Below are positions 33,095 through 42,944 of a stretch of DNA of 64,000 nt, piece by piece; position 1 is the first letter of the stretch; every line of letters starts with the position of its first letter. Source of the DNA: Plasmodium brasilianum (lineage: Eukaryota > Apicomplexa > Aconoidasida > Haemosporida > Plasmodiidae); assembly GCF_023973825.1 (NCBI RefSeq), contig NC_090124.1:1146501-1210500 (forward strand), in the 5' to 3' direction. The notes beneath the pieces were generated by a model. That model was not told where the DNA came from. It ran no database searches and saw only the letters and a program-made list of their open reading frames with translations. The translations under genes and the position numbers were made by a program.

Positions 33095-33375
33095 AAATAG
33101 TAACACAATGTCCTCATCTGTGTTGCGATCGTGTACATGACGATGCTCGCGTAGTAGTGATGACGCTGGAGGATTGGTCCTGATTTTGCCGTATCGTGCA
33201 TGATCGGAGTGCCCGGTCCGGTCGCATGGCCCAGCGCGATGAGGCGAGGATTTGTTGCGGCAGGTCTGCAGGACATGGCTGTGATTGATTGTTGTCTTGG
33301 ATTGAAGCACTCGCGTGTATTCGGGGCGCTTTCGGCGTCTGATGATGTGTGTCCACCGCGGGCGTTGGTCTAAAC
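33095..33375. ncRNA. GC-rich island, candidate structured non-coding RNA
   Basis: About 280 bp with roughly half G+C, in a genome where intergenic DNA is nearly all A+T and even coding DNA is about one quarter G+C. It ends abruptly on both sides. No reading frame looks like protein: the minus-strand frames are rich in Arg/His/Cys, unlike any neighbour. Inverted repeats able to form stems are present, for example atcgt/acgat around gtacatg near 33128, and the cgc/gcg pair around tttcg near 33331. In Plasmodium such islands usually mark tRNA, snRNA, SRP, RNase P/MRP or other structured RNA genes. I could not match tRNA, U-snRNA or SRP landmarks. On the plus strand there are box C-like GTGATGA (33153) and box D-like GTCTGA (33338) elements, which on their own are not decisive. 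Strand is undetermined. Confidence 0.55.
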
Positions 33376-33612
33376 GAATAATTGCAAACATGTACGAAAT
33401 TAAACAATGTATAAAAAAATGTGCAAAATGTAATATATGTAAAATATAAACGAAGCAAAAATGCACAATACAAAGAATGCTAAATTTTGTCGATAACGGG
33501 GGAAAAAAAAAAAAAAAAGAAAGAAGAAAAAAGAAAAAAAGAAAAGGCATCTTCCTAGTTAGTATCCCATTTTGGTAAATATTATCGAAAATACCTGGTT
33601 TAAAATGAGAAA

Positions 33613-36600
33613 ATGAAATTATTTCCCATTTTAATAAAGAACACTAAGATTTTGAGATTGAATTGTAGGAGTGTTCAGAATAATAGTTATATAAGTAAAA
33701 ACAGGAATAATTATTATTATCATTCCATAAATTACAATTATTTGTTTCATATGTTAAATGAGAAAAAGGACATATCTGAAGAAATAAAAGCGTTACATTC
33801 CTTGCTTGCGATCTTATCAAAATATAAATATAATAACACATTAAATACATGTATCAATAATAACGATTTAGTTGTATTAGATAGTAGTGAATGTAATATT
33901 ACACTGGATAAATGGAAAAGGTTTATAAAAATTTATTTAAGTTGGTTTCCTGAAATTAACCAAGACAAGTACAAGTCTAAGTGTTTTTCTTTACCTACAA
34001 ACTTAACAATTCATGTGGTTGTGCCTGATGGAGATGCAAATCTTTGGGGTATATTAGAACAGTTTGATAACTACAAGTTTTCTAAAATTTTGGGAAATAT
34101 AAACAAAAAGGCGGAATGGAGTAAGGGGGAACGAATTGATGATGAACTAACGAATGATAAATTAAAGAAAGATGAGCCAGCGAACGATGAACGAACAGAT
34201 GCTGAACGAACGAACGATGAACGATCAAATGCTGAACGAACGAACGATGATCATAATCAGAAGACAACTACCTATGACAAGCGGCAGAATGGGAAGTCCA
34301 TGTGCCCAAGCAACCAACAAAGACGTGCATATCTTAACGCAAGAGATACAACATTTATCATTGGTGAGACAACGACTGACAAAGTCAATACAGGTAGAGG
34401 TATACAAATGATGATGAGTAAAATGAAAAAAAAAGATTGTAAAAAACAAACCTATGTAACAAGTAACCTACAAGGAATCAACTCTAATGAAGACATAATA
34501 AGCAGTAGTAGAAAAAATATATCAAAAAAAAAAAAAAGAAAAAAAGAGGACATGGTAAGTAATTATGTAATAAATTATTCCATTAAAAAGGATGTAAATG
34601 GAGCTTATAGTAAAATAGAAGATATGAAAATTTCTCAAAAGAGTAATAGGGAAAACCCAAATGATGAATATAATTTTAGCAAAAATTATAGTCCGAACTA
34701 CATCTATGAGTGTAAGAGAGAGCGCATCTTTTTCTTTACTGTTAACCTGAACGAGCTGAAAAACAATGAAAAACTGATTCAAAAGCTAAGTGAGTGCATG
34801 CATGCAAATTTTGCAAATACGGGGGAACAAGAGGAAAATTCTCATGATACTATTCAGCCGTTCTTATACGTTATGTACGATTACAAAACGCTAGTACACG
34901 TATTTAAAATTTTAAATGTTGAACTACCAATCATTAGTAACGTATTTGATATTTATATTGTAAGCCCACTACTGCAATTAGTTCAAAGAGGAGAAAAATT
35001 ACAAAATGTGTTTAGTGCATATTTAACCGGAAGAATGCATGAACAAGTAAATCAGAAAGTGAATGACGAAATAAATTATAAAGTGAGTAACGAATTAAAT
35101 GAGAAAGTGCATGACAGAGTAAACGAAACGACATATGCCACGAACGAATTCACAAGAAGTGTACGACAATATTTTTCTTACTTTTCAACAATGCCTCCAG
35201 AATTTTCGGACGTCCTTTCAGGAAAATATGGAATTTTTGGTTGGGGGAAATATCAAAAAATGAAGGAAGAGAAAAGCAGAAAGGGGAATAGAGAACGTAG
35301 CAATAAAAGAAGTGATAAAGTAAGGGTGAAACAGTACACAGAATGGAGTAACAACAATAAATGCAATGGCGCTAAGGAGGTAGGTGTAGAAGTAGAAGCA
35401 GATATGGAAGCAGACGTAAAAGCAGAAGTGGAAACAGCCGTAGGAGGAGTTGCAGCTTCAGGTGCAATCGTAGAAGAAACAGGTAAAACCTCCTCCTTGG
35501 TTAAATGCGCAAAGAAGAATAAGCCGAGTAAAGAAAAAGAGAATCGCTTGAGCTTTACGCCAGTGCATGTGGAAGACTTAAAGAACATTAAAAAGATTGC
35601 ATTCAGAAATAAAAGAAGTATACAAGATATAACCAAAGAGGACATGATATGCTATTGCATTACACGAAATTGTTGTCTGATTGATATGTTCAATTATTTA
35701 ATAAGCAAATTTGAAGTGAATAAAAATTTGTTAAACATTTATATAAAAATAGAACAATCGTTAATACTGTGTATTAGTGAGATTGAGAAAAGTGGAATTT
35801 TTTTAAACCAGAGAAAAATAATTGAAATTCAAAAAAATTCCGAAAATCCACAGATATATAAAAACGAAATAGAAGAATTATGTGAGTGCAACGTAAACTT
35901 GAATTCGTCTAAGCAGGTTTCTTCGTTAATATACAAACATTTGCTTAATCTTGTCTCTAATAGTCAAAGAGTCGGCATGGAAGAAGTAATTACAACTGGT
36001 GAGCTTGTGCAACGTGAACAAGTGAAAAGTGAAGGAGGTAACGAATACTACGATAATGAAAATGTAGATAACGTTGACCAGGATAGTAAATCTTTGAGTG
36101 AAAGTAAATCTTTGAGTGAAAGTAAATCTTTGAGTGAAAGTAAATTTTTGAGTGAAGGTAAAGCTCTGAATTCCTCTAATAATGATAAGAATGATTTTTA
36201 CCATGGGGCTAAGGAAACATATAAAAATAGAAACCCGGTGAACAACGTCATAAGCAGTGAATATGCTAATCTGAACAGTAGCATGGTCGGGAAAATAAAA
36301 ATGTCTAGTCTTAATAATACGATAAACGAAATGAAAAGAAATAAAACCCTTCAAACAAATAATAAAATGTTGAAACTTATTGTAGATGAAATAGAAAAAA
36401 ATATGTACATAGAAAAAAATAAAAAAGAAAAAATTAAAAAAATTATTAATAATGTAAAATTGTATAGAGAGTCCAAAAAATTATTTCAGAATTATATTGA
36501 AAATTTGCCGAAATATATACAAAAAAATACGAACAAGATTCACTGCAATTTCAATCAGATAGGTGCATCAACTGGTAGGTTATCTTGTGATCAACCCAAC

Positions 36601-37797
36601 CTGCAGAACATTCATTCGAGATTTCGCTGTGCTATATCGTTACAGGGAGAGGGGGGAATGAGTGGAAACGGGATAGATGGACACATGATGAGCAAGGAAG
36701 AGAGGAGTAGTAACCGGATGAGCAGGGATGGAATAAACGGAGGAACACGTGGACAACTGCACCAGGAAGGTTCCAAAACATTAAGCGAAAGGCACAATGC
36801 ACATGAAAATGAAGAAGCAAATGAAAGAGGAAACCCATTAACGATGAACCATGCACAAATTTACGAAAAACAAAATTTGATTACTTTTGACTATAAACAA
36901 ATGGAATTGTTTGTTATGGCTTATCTAAGTTTTGATTTGCACCTATTGAAGCTGCTAAATTATAGTGATGTTTTTGTCGAAACAGCTAAAGTACTATTCA
37001 ATTCAAATGAAGTAACTAGCGAATTAAGGAGGATGACAAAAACAGTAATTTATGGAATATTATATGGTCAAACCGAAAATGGGTTAGCTAAAAGTTTATT
37101 AATAAGTGATAATTTAGCTAGTAACTTAATTGATAGTTTTTTTAATTATTTTCCCAATGTATATAAATTTCTGCAAATGCAAAAGGTATTAGTTAAAAAT
37201 ATGAATTGCGTTTATACATTAATTGGAAGAAAAAGAGTTATACCTCCAACTTTAAAAAATAAATTTAGAATTAGTATGAACACACCAATTCAAGGATGTG
37301 CAGCAGATATTATGAAATTTTCTTTATTATCTTGTTTTTCTATTTTATATCATAATATTTATAAAAATAGAAGGTTATTAAAAATTAATAATATTGACCC
37401 TTTATTAATTACTCAAAATGAAAAACATCTAAAAACAGCAAAATTAATATTGCAAGTTCATGATGAATTATTATTAGAAACTGAACAGACATCCAGTAAT
37501 TTTATTATACAACTATTAAAACCTGTTTTAGAAAATTCTTTTTATAACTTAATTCATTATACTAATACAACTGATAGACTAATGCTACTATTTGATTATA
37601 TGCATGATAATATTTCCATACAAACATACATAGAAAATTTTAAAATAATAAATAATCATAATTATAAAATGACTCCCAGTGATTCTAATGTGGAATTCTA
37701 TAATTCGTCAAATAATATGAACACAGTCTTTCGAAAATTTAACTTTACCTTACCAGTTAAAGTGGAAACTGGCCGTTACTACAAGCAGTCCTCCTAA
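33613..37797 (+). CDS. Family-A DNA polymerase (DNA polymerase I type)
   Basis: This is a 1394-residue single exon whose C-terminal third is a complete family-A polymerase: GASTGRLSCDQPNLQNIHSR (about residue 987), motif A FDYKQMELFVMAYLS (about 1093; Asp coordinates metal), motif B RRMTKTVIYGILYGQ (about 1142; Arg/Lys bind dNTP), and motif C LQVHDELLLE (about 1280; His-Asp). Upstream, NLNSSKQVSSLIYKHL fits the thumb. A 3'-5' exonuclease fold may be present in degenerate form in residues 395-480 and 680-740, but I cannot find a full catalytic Asp/Glu set. Very large charged insertions (about 180-330 and 490-660) and two coding minisatellites inflate the length. The first 30 residues are basic and could be an organelle leader. 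The role (organellar replication or repair) is inference; the apicoplast replicase of Plasmodium is a different protein (PREX). Confidence 0.92.
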   Translation: MKLFPILIKNTKILRLNCRSVQNNSYISKNRNNYYYHSINYNYLFHMLNEKKDISEEIKALHSLLAILSKYKYNNTLNTCINNNDLVVLDSSECNITLDKWKRFIKIYLSWFPEINQDKYKSKCFSLPTNLTIHVVVPDGDANLWGILEQFDNYKFSKILGNINKKAEWSKGERIDDELTNDKLKKDEPANDERTDAERTNDERSNAERTNDDHNQKTTTYDKRQNGKSMCPSNQQRRAYLNARDTTFIIGETTTDKVNTGRGIQMMMSKMKKKDCKKQTYVTSNLQGINSNEDIISSSRKNISKKKKRKKEDMVSNYVINYSIKKDVNGAYSKIEDMKISQKSNRENPNDEYNFSKNYSPNYIYECKRERIFFFTVNLNELKNNEKLIQKLSECMHANFANTGEQEENSHDTIQPFLYVMYDYKTLVHVFKILNVELPIISNVFDIYIVSPLLQLVQRGEKLQNVFSAYLTGRMHEQVNQKVNDEINYKVSNELNEKVHDRVNETTYATNEFTRSVRQYFSYFSTMPPEFSDVLSGKYGIFGWGKYQKMKEEKSRKGNRERSNKRSDKVRVKQYTEWSNNNKCNGAKEVGVEVEADMEADVKAEVETAVGGVAASGAIVEETGKTSSLVKCAKKNKPSKEKENRLSFTPVHVEDLKNIKKIAFRNKRSIQDITKEDMICYCITRNCCLIDMFNYLISKFEVNKNLLNIYIKIEQSLILCISEIEKSGIFLNQRKIIEIQKNSENPQIYKNEIEELCECNVNLNSSKQVSSLIYKHLLNLVSNSQRVGMEEVITTGELVQREQVKSEGGNEYYDNENVDNVDQDSKSLSESKSLSESKSLSESKFLSEGKALNSSNNDKNDFYHGAKETYKNRNPVNNVISSEYANLNSSMVGKIKMSSLNNTINEMKRNKTLQTNNKMLKLIVDEIEKNMYIEKNKKEKIKKIINNVKLYRESKKLFQNYIENLPKYIQKNTNKIHCNFNQIGASTGRLSCDQPNLQNIHSRFRCAISLQGEGGMSGNGIDGHMMSKEERSSNRMSRDGINGGTRGQLHQEGSKTLSERHNAHENEEANERGNPLTMNHAQIYEKQNLITFDYKQMELFVMAYLSFDLHLLKLLNYSDVFVETAKVLFNSNEVTSELRRMTKTVIYGILYGQTENGLAKSLLISDNLASNLIDSFFNYFPNVYKFLQMQKVLVKNMNCVYTLIGRKRVIPPTLKNKFRISMNTPIQGCAADIMKFSLLSCFSILYHNIYKNRRLLKINNIDPLLITQNEKHLKTAKLILQVHDELLLETEQTSSNFIIQLLKPVLENSFYNLIHYTNTTDRLMLLFDYMHDNISIQTYIENFKIINNHNYKMTPSDSNVEFYNSSNNMNTVFRKFNFTLPVKVETGRYYKQSS
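36087..36160 (+). repeat. 18-bp coding repeat (SKSLSE)
   Basis: The unit agtaaatctttgagtgaa occurs about four times in tandem within the family-A polymerase gene, the last with a changed base (aaatttttg). It encodes repeated SKSLSE in an insertion before the polymerase palm. Confidence 0.93.
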
Positions 37798-38057
37798 CAG
37801 ATCTAACATACAATACTCTAATTCTGCAAACGACATGTTTACTCAAGTACTGGTGTGTTTTCCCTTTTATTAGAAGCATCTCCTTTGTTTTTATAGCTTA
37901 TATGAAGCATGTCAAAATGTGCATGTGCAAATGCGAGTGTATGTATACATAGGTATGTATATACATACGGCGCGCACATACTATTACCCCTTTATTTTAT
38001 TATTTATTATTTAATATTGTTTATTTATTTATTTGTTCATTTTTTTATTTTTTTTTT

Positions 38058-39245
38058 TTAATAAAACTCGTTAAATAGTTCATTATCTATGGAATTTTCA
38101 AAATCGTTTTGTAATAAATTTTCCTTTTCATAAGGGGAAGATGCTCTCTTTTGATTGCCTTTATTTTTGAATGTATAATTTAATGAGTTATCTACTTCTA
38201 ACTTCTTATTTAAGTCGTTGTTTGTGTCTTTTAATAATTTATTTTCTTCCATTAACTTACTAAAATTGGAGTTCAATTCATTTAAGCTCGACGTAAATTT
38301 TTTTAGTTTCCTATTTAAAAATTTATTTTCATTTTTTAATTTTTCCATTTTCTGTAATAGTAATTTATTCCTATTTTCCAACTCTTCAATCTTTTTATGC
38401 TTCAATAAAAGAAGGTCCTTCTCCCCTTCATTTATATATTCACTTAAGGAGCAAAAGTTCATGTAGTTTCTTCTTGTCAGCTCCTTTAGGTAATATTTGC
38501 AATTTGGACATTCCATACCAAATGCCACTAATAAATCTTCATCAATATCATTTATTTTGGCTAATTTCTCATCAATATTATCAGTATGAATAAAATTAAT
38601 ATTTTCATTAACATTAACTTTGTTTAAATAGATATTATTACAATTTGTACTATTTTCTGTGTTCTCAATACTAACATGTGAACTCAACTCCTTTGTATCA
38701 TTTACCAGTCCACTATGTTTTAAGGTCTTTTTTTTTTTTGAAATACTACTGTCTGTCAATTCATTTGGTAGCAGCGCCTCATTTAGATCTTCTGGAGATG
38801 GGAAAATGTCCAAATAACTATTTATGGATATATTACTATTAGAAACACTTTCAGCTTTTCTCTTTTTCTTTTTTTCCCGTTTGTGCAATTTATCTCTTTT
38901 GTTATCATTAAATATGTCCTCAAGAAACAACATATCATCATTCTTTTTAGATTCATTTATTGCCTTGTTTTTTCGTATTTTTTTCATATTAGGAGTTTTG
39001 CTCTTTTGTCTTCTTCTACTCGGTATTTCATTATTATCTTGTGAAACGAAGAAAGGTGTTCTATCCTCTATTTCATCTAATGTATTTTTCTTTATATTAT
39101 CCCTCTGATTTATTCTTTCATCATTTTTATCATTATTCCTCCAAATTATTTTCTCATCCCTTTTTGCACATCCATCATTGTTGCTAATCATCATAATATC
39201 AAGCATATCGAATGAAAAACTTGCGTTTGTATTATCATTTTCCAT
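38058..39245 (-). CDS. Acidic/basic coiled-coil protein of unknown function
   Basis: This 395-residue single exon has a charged N-terminal half. It includes a Lys/Arg cluster (KREKKKKRKAES, nuclear-localisation-like) and an acidic block. A central CPNCKYYLKELTRR motif carries a CxxC pair. The C-terminal half from about residue 265 is a long coiled coil (KIEELENRNKLLLQKMEKLK, KFLNRKLKKFTSSLNELNSN). No family is recognised. The CxxC-plus-coiled-coil layout is compatible with a nuclear or cytoskeletal scaffold. It is convergent with the polymerase gene, 260 bp apart. Confidence 0.75.
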   Translation of the reverse strand: MENDNTNASFSFDMLDIMMISNNDGCAKRDEKIIWRNNDKNDERINQRDNIKKNTLDEIEDRTPFFVSQDNNEIPSRRRQKSKTPNMKKIRKNKAINESKKNDDMLFLEDIFNDNKRDKLHKREKKKKRKAESVSNSNISINSYLDIFPSPEDLNEALLPNELTDSSISKKKKTLKHSGLVNDTKELSSHVSIENTENSTNCNNIYLNKVNVNENINFIHTDNIDEKLAKINDIDEDLLVAFGMECPNCKYYLKELTRRNYMNFCSLSEYINEGEKDLLLLKHKKIEELENRNKLLLQKMEKLKNENKFLNRKLKKFTSSLNELNSNFSKLMEENKLLKDTNNDLNKKLEVDNSLNYTFKNKGNQKRASSPYEKENLLQNDFENSIDNELFNEFY

Positions 39246-40364
39246 TTCTTACCTATGATCTTACCAAAAATAAAATAAAATAAAAAATAAAATATTGAAA
39301 TAAAATAAAAAATAAAATAATGAAATAAAATAATGAAATAAAATAATGAAATAAAATAACGAAATAAAATAACAAAATAAAATAATGAAATAAAATAACG
39401 AAATAAAAATAAAAATACAACACGCATAGTGTTGGGAATCTCACAATATTTCAGTCTGCTATGCCCTCATTTTAAATTGGTAATTTGTACCCATGGGTAG
39501 TTCAATCATATGTATAATAATTTTACCTGTTTCAATGCATATATATACATTTTACATTAATACATATGTATACATTTTTGCATCCTTATCCATTTGACGT
39601 TGCCTTTTACGTCATACTAGTTAATCTATGTTCTTGGGATTTTAAATCATCATTTGTTCCGAATTCTCAAGGACGGGCGAAAAGAGCAGACATGCTAATA
39701 CAGACAGACATACATAAATGCATATATTAATGTGGGCATACAAAGTTATGTACTTATATATTTATCACTTAGTCAACATTTAAACATTCCCATTTTCCAA
39801 TAACTTTGAAAGAATTTTATTTTTTTTTAGTATATGCATGCCAATTTAAATGAAAAAAGAAATTCCCATAAACAGTTGAAGTTCTGATGGAAAAATGACT
39901 ACTCTTATAATTTATAAAAAAATGGGTTTTTTAAAATATTCATTGCATTATAGAACAACAATTTGCTTATTAAAAAAAAAAAAAAAATTAAAATGTTAAT
40001 TTAATGTTATTTTTTACTTTTTTTTTTTTTTTTTGTCATTTACTAAAATTTTTTAAAATTTTATTATACATACAACATATATGTAAATATATATATATGT
40101 ATATATATATAAGCTTGTACTTACATATACACAAACAAGTATCCCTCTTTGAAGCAAACAAAAAATGATAAATTAAAAAGAGCTTCTGATTTATGTAAAA
40201 ACAAAGATACACAATAAAAATATGAGACAAATGGAATTAATATGAGTAAATGAAAAGTTTATAGCACATGGGCCATATATACATATGTATACACCCTACG
40301 AACATACAGAATATATTTAAATATAAAAGCACGTACAAAAAAAAAAAAAAAAAAAAAAAAAAGA
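39246..40364. promoter_or_regulatory. Upstream region of the coiled-coil gene
   Basis: Directly upstream of the start at 39245 lies a minisatellite of 'gaaataaaataa' units (39265-39410). Beyond it is AT-rich sequence with poly-A/poly-T tracts (39974-39987, 40018-40034, 40338-40362). No gene is seen. Confidence 0.5.
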
Positions 40365-41558
40365 CTATTCCCTTTTAACATTTCTTAAAAATTTGAATAA
40401 TAAAAAATTAATGTTGCCATCTCCAGCATATGCATGAAATATATGATCCGAACAATGGAGAGATATTTTATTTTCTTTATATGATTTTCGAAAAGAACAT
40501 AAGGGTTCATCACTGTTATAATTATTTTCACAATTACAAAAAGTAGACTTGTCAGTTTTTTTGTTTATTGCATAATCTAATGTATAATTTAATCCTTCCA
40601 AAAAGGGTATAATTTTCAAAAAAATTCTGGTATAAAAAAATCTTAAAAAAAATGGTTTTGCCTGAGAATTTTTTTTATTTGAAATAATTTTAACTTCAAA
40701 TATTTCGGAAAATAAATAATAATGGGAAGACAAATCAAGCATTATATGATAAAAGGTAAAAATAAAAATGGCAAAAAGGAATCCTAACAATACATCAGAT
40801 GTATAATGTATAAACCCAATAATTATGAATGCATAAATAACGCAACAAAAAAAAGATATAATTATTTTTAATAGGATATTGTTCATATAACAAAGAGAAA
40901 ACAATAAAAATATCGTTGTTGAAAATGAATGACCAGATATAATTAAATCTGAACATACATAAACTAAATTCATATTTATTTTAATTATTTGTAATAAATT
41001 AAATGCTAAATTCCCTTTTTCTACAGGCAAACATGTCTCTAACGTTGCAGGTAAAGAAGTGACATATATAAGTATGCCCCTTAAAATATAAAAAAAGCCA
41101 AGCATATATAAAAATCGACAAACAATAGCTAAGGATAGATATATACTGTTAAATAAAATTAATTGAAGAAATGCTAGTGTTAACACAGCTATTAAATTAT
41201 TTGACAAATTATAGGAAACCCATGTTGGTGGTTCTTCAAAAAAACTGTGTATTCGATCGCTTAGCGGTTTTGTGTATCTTTTATAGTACGAGTCACTATA
41301 TATCATTAAAAAACCTTGTATAATCAATGAAATCAATAAAAATATTAATGCGAACATTAATTTCATAAGTAATATCTTAAACAATTTCCATTCAGTTAAC
41401 TCCTTTTTGTCATATATTGTTTCTTTTAGTAATATAGATATGTTACTCGTCTTCCGCTCAATATTTATTTGATAATTATTTGTTCTAGTGTAATCTTTGC
41501 TATCTTCATTTTCTGTTGACGCAAAATCATAATTTTTGTCTAATTTGTCAATGTCCAT
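40365..41558 (-). CDS. Sphingomyelin synthase, intronless copy
   Basis: This 397-residue polytopic enzyme moves phosphocholine from phosphatidylcholine to ceramide, giving sphingomyelin and diacylglycerol. In Plasmodium this occurs at Golgi/secretory membranes. It belongs to the PAP2-like SMS family: about six membrane segments from residue 60 to 270, the family motif PLSDRIHSFFEEPP after the first helix, a GILIYVTSLPATLETC loop, the catalytic CSDLIISGHSFSTT (His of SGH), and HYTSDVLLGFLFA (His and Asp of the triad). The C-terminus carries a short signature, HIFHAYAGDGNINF, shared with the neighbouring copy. Mammalian enzymes have CGD in place of CSD. It forms a tandem same-strand pair with the gene at 42945-44757. 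Reduced specificity (for example ceramide phosphoethanolamine synthesis) cannot be excluded. Confidence 0.92.
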   Translation of the reverse strand: MDIDKLDKNYDFASTENEDSKDYTRTNNYQINIERKTSNISILLKETIYDKKELTEWKLFKILLMKLMFALIFLLISLIIQGFLMIYSDSYYKRYTKPLSDRIHSFFEEPPTWVSYNLSNNLIAVLTLAFLQLILFNSIYLSLAIVCRFLYMLGFFYILRGILIYVTSLPATLETCLPVEKGNLAFNLLQIIKINMNLVYVCSDLIISGHSFSTTIFLLFSLCYMNNILLKIIISFFCCVIYAFIIIGFIHYTSDVLLGFLFAIFIFTFYHIMLDLSSHYYLFSEIFEVKIISNKKNSQAKPFFLRFFYTRIFLKIIPFLEGLNYTLDYAINKKTDKSTFCNCENNYNSDEPLCSFRKSYKENKISLHCSDHIFHAYAGDGNINFLLFKFLRNVKRE

Positions 41559-41963
41559 TTTGGCTTTTCTTCATTACAAAAATTTTTCCCTTTTGTGCTT
41601 TCGCTCGTTTGTCTTTTTCCCTTAGTCCTTTTGCTTATTTTATTTTTTTTTTTTTTTCAATTATTCGATAATTTATTTACTTGGGAAGAACAAAAGAGGA
41701 AAAAAAAAAGAAGTAAAAAAGAAGAAAAAAAATGACAAAAAAATGACAAAAAAATGACAAAAAAAAAAAAAAAAAAGAAAGCTTATAATTAAATCATTCC
41801 TTAAGCAGTATTACGTATGCATGCCTTATTATATGTACTACAAATTTTACAATTTTGTTTCCGAACAGTTCATATTTTTGGTATATACAAAAAACAAGCC
41901 CTGTAGAGCTGAAGTTTGCTTTTTTGTTTTTGTTTATATATACATATGTTTATACTTATATAC

Positions 41964-41998
<35 letters not shown>

Positions 41999-42187
41999 CG
42001 TATGTATATATATATATTTTTTTTTAGGGGTATATTTGTATATATACAGGTGTATGTATACATGTGTGTATATACGTATGTGCGTATTTACATATTACAC
42101 ATTTATAAATTTATATTTTTATGTGTAATACACATATACAAAAAGTTAGCCCATGCAAAAAAAAAAAAAAAAATACATATTATATAA

Positions 42188-42220
<33 letters not shown>

Positions 42221-42944
42221 AACGTTTTTGAAGTCTTATATTTTAACAAAATAGAAGAGGCAAAAAATTGTGTAAATCGAAAGGAAATGCATAGATTAAT
42301 GCTTCATAATAAGCCTATAAAAAATTAGGTTATTATATGTACATATATACGTAAACATTTATATGATAACATTAACGACATGTTTTATTTAGACAAGCAT
42401 ATTTTGTAATGTAAACATTTAAAATGAAAATTAAAAAGGGTTTAATTTAAAAGAAATTCATAAAAATGTCAAATAAATCAAAAAGGAAGTATATATATAC
42501 ATTAAGAATGTATGAGTATATATATATTCGAACACATAATTGTATGAATATATATTAACTATAATGACCAAATATGAAAAACAAAATAAAAGAAAAAATT
42601 ATATGAAACATCGAATATTAATTTTAAAATACATCAAACATGATATTAATTATTAATCATCTCAACAAACTTTTTTGTCTTCTTTCATTGTGAGAAAGCG
42701 TTTAAAATAAAAAAAAAAAAAAAAATTAATTACATTTTATGAATTGTTTTGAAAAAATGACAAATAAATTGACAAGCTTGCATTGATACATATATATATA
42801 AGCAATAATATATATACGTAAATATAGTAATATATATGCGTATATGTAGAAATATATATGCATACATGTACAAGTATATATGCGCATATATAGTAATATA
42901 TAAGCGTCTGCATAGTAATATATATACATAAGTGGCTTCACAAA
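41559..42944. other. Intergenic region between the sphingomyelin synthase copies
   Basis: Upstream side of the intronless copy. It holds 'aaaaaaatgac' short repeats (41727-41765), a poly-A tract (41761-41776) and TA runs (41966-41993, 42194-42219). At 42780-42925 there is a degenerate 'atatatagcgtatata' tandem stretch. No gene is seen. Confidence 0.5.

Noticed and set aside
33056..33550. 164-codon minus-strand frame over the GC-rich island
   Set aside because: Arg/His/Cys-rich composition unlike any local protein, with a Phe-rich homopolymer start. The island is better explained as an RNA gene.
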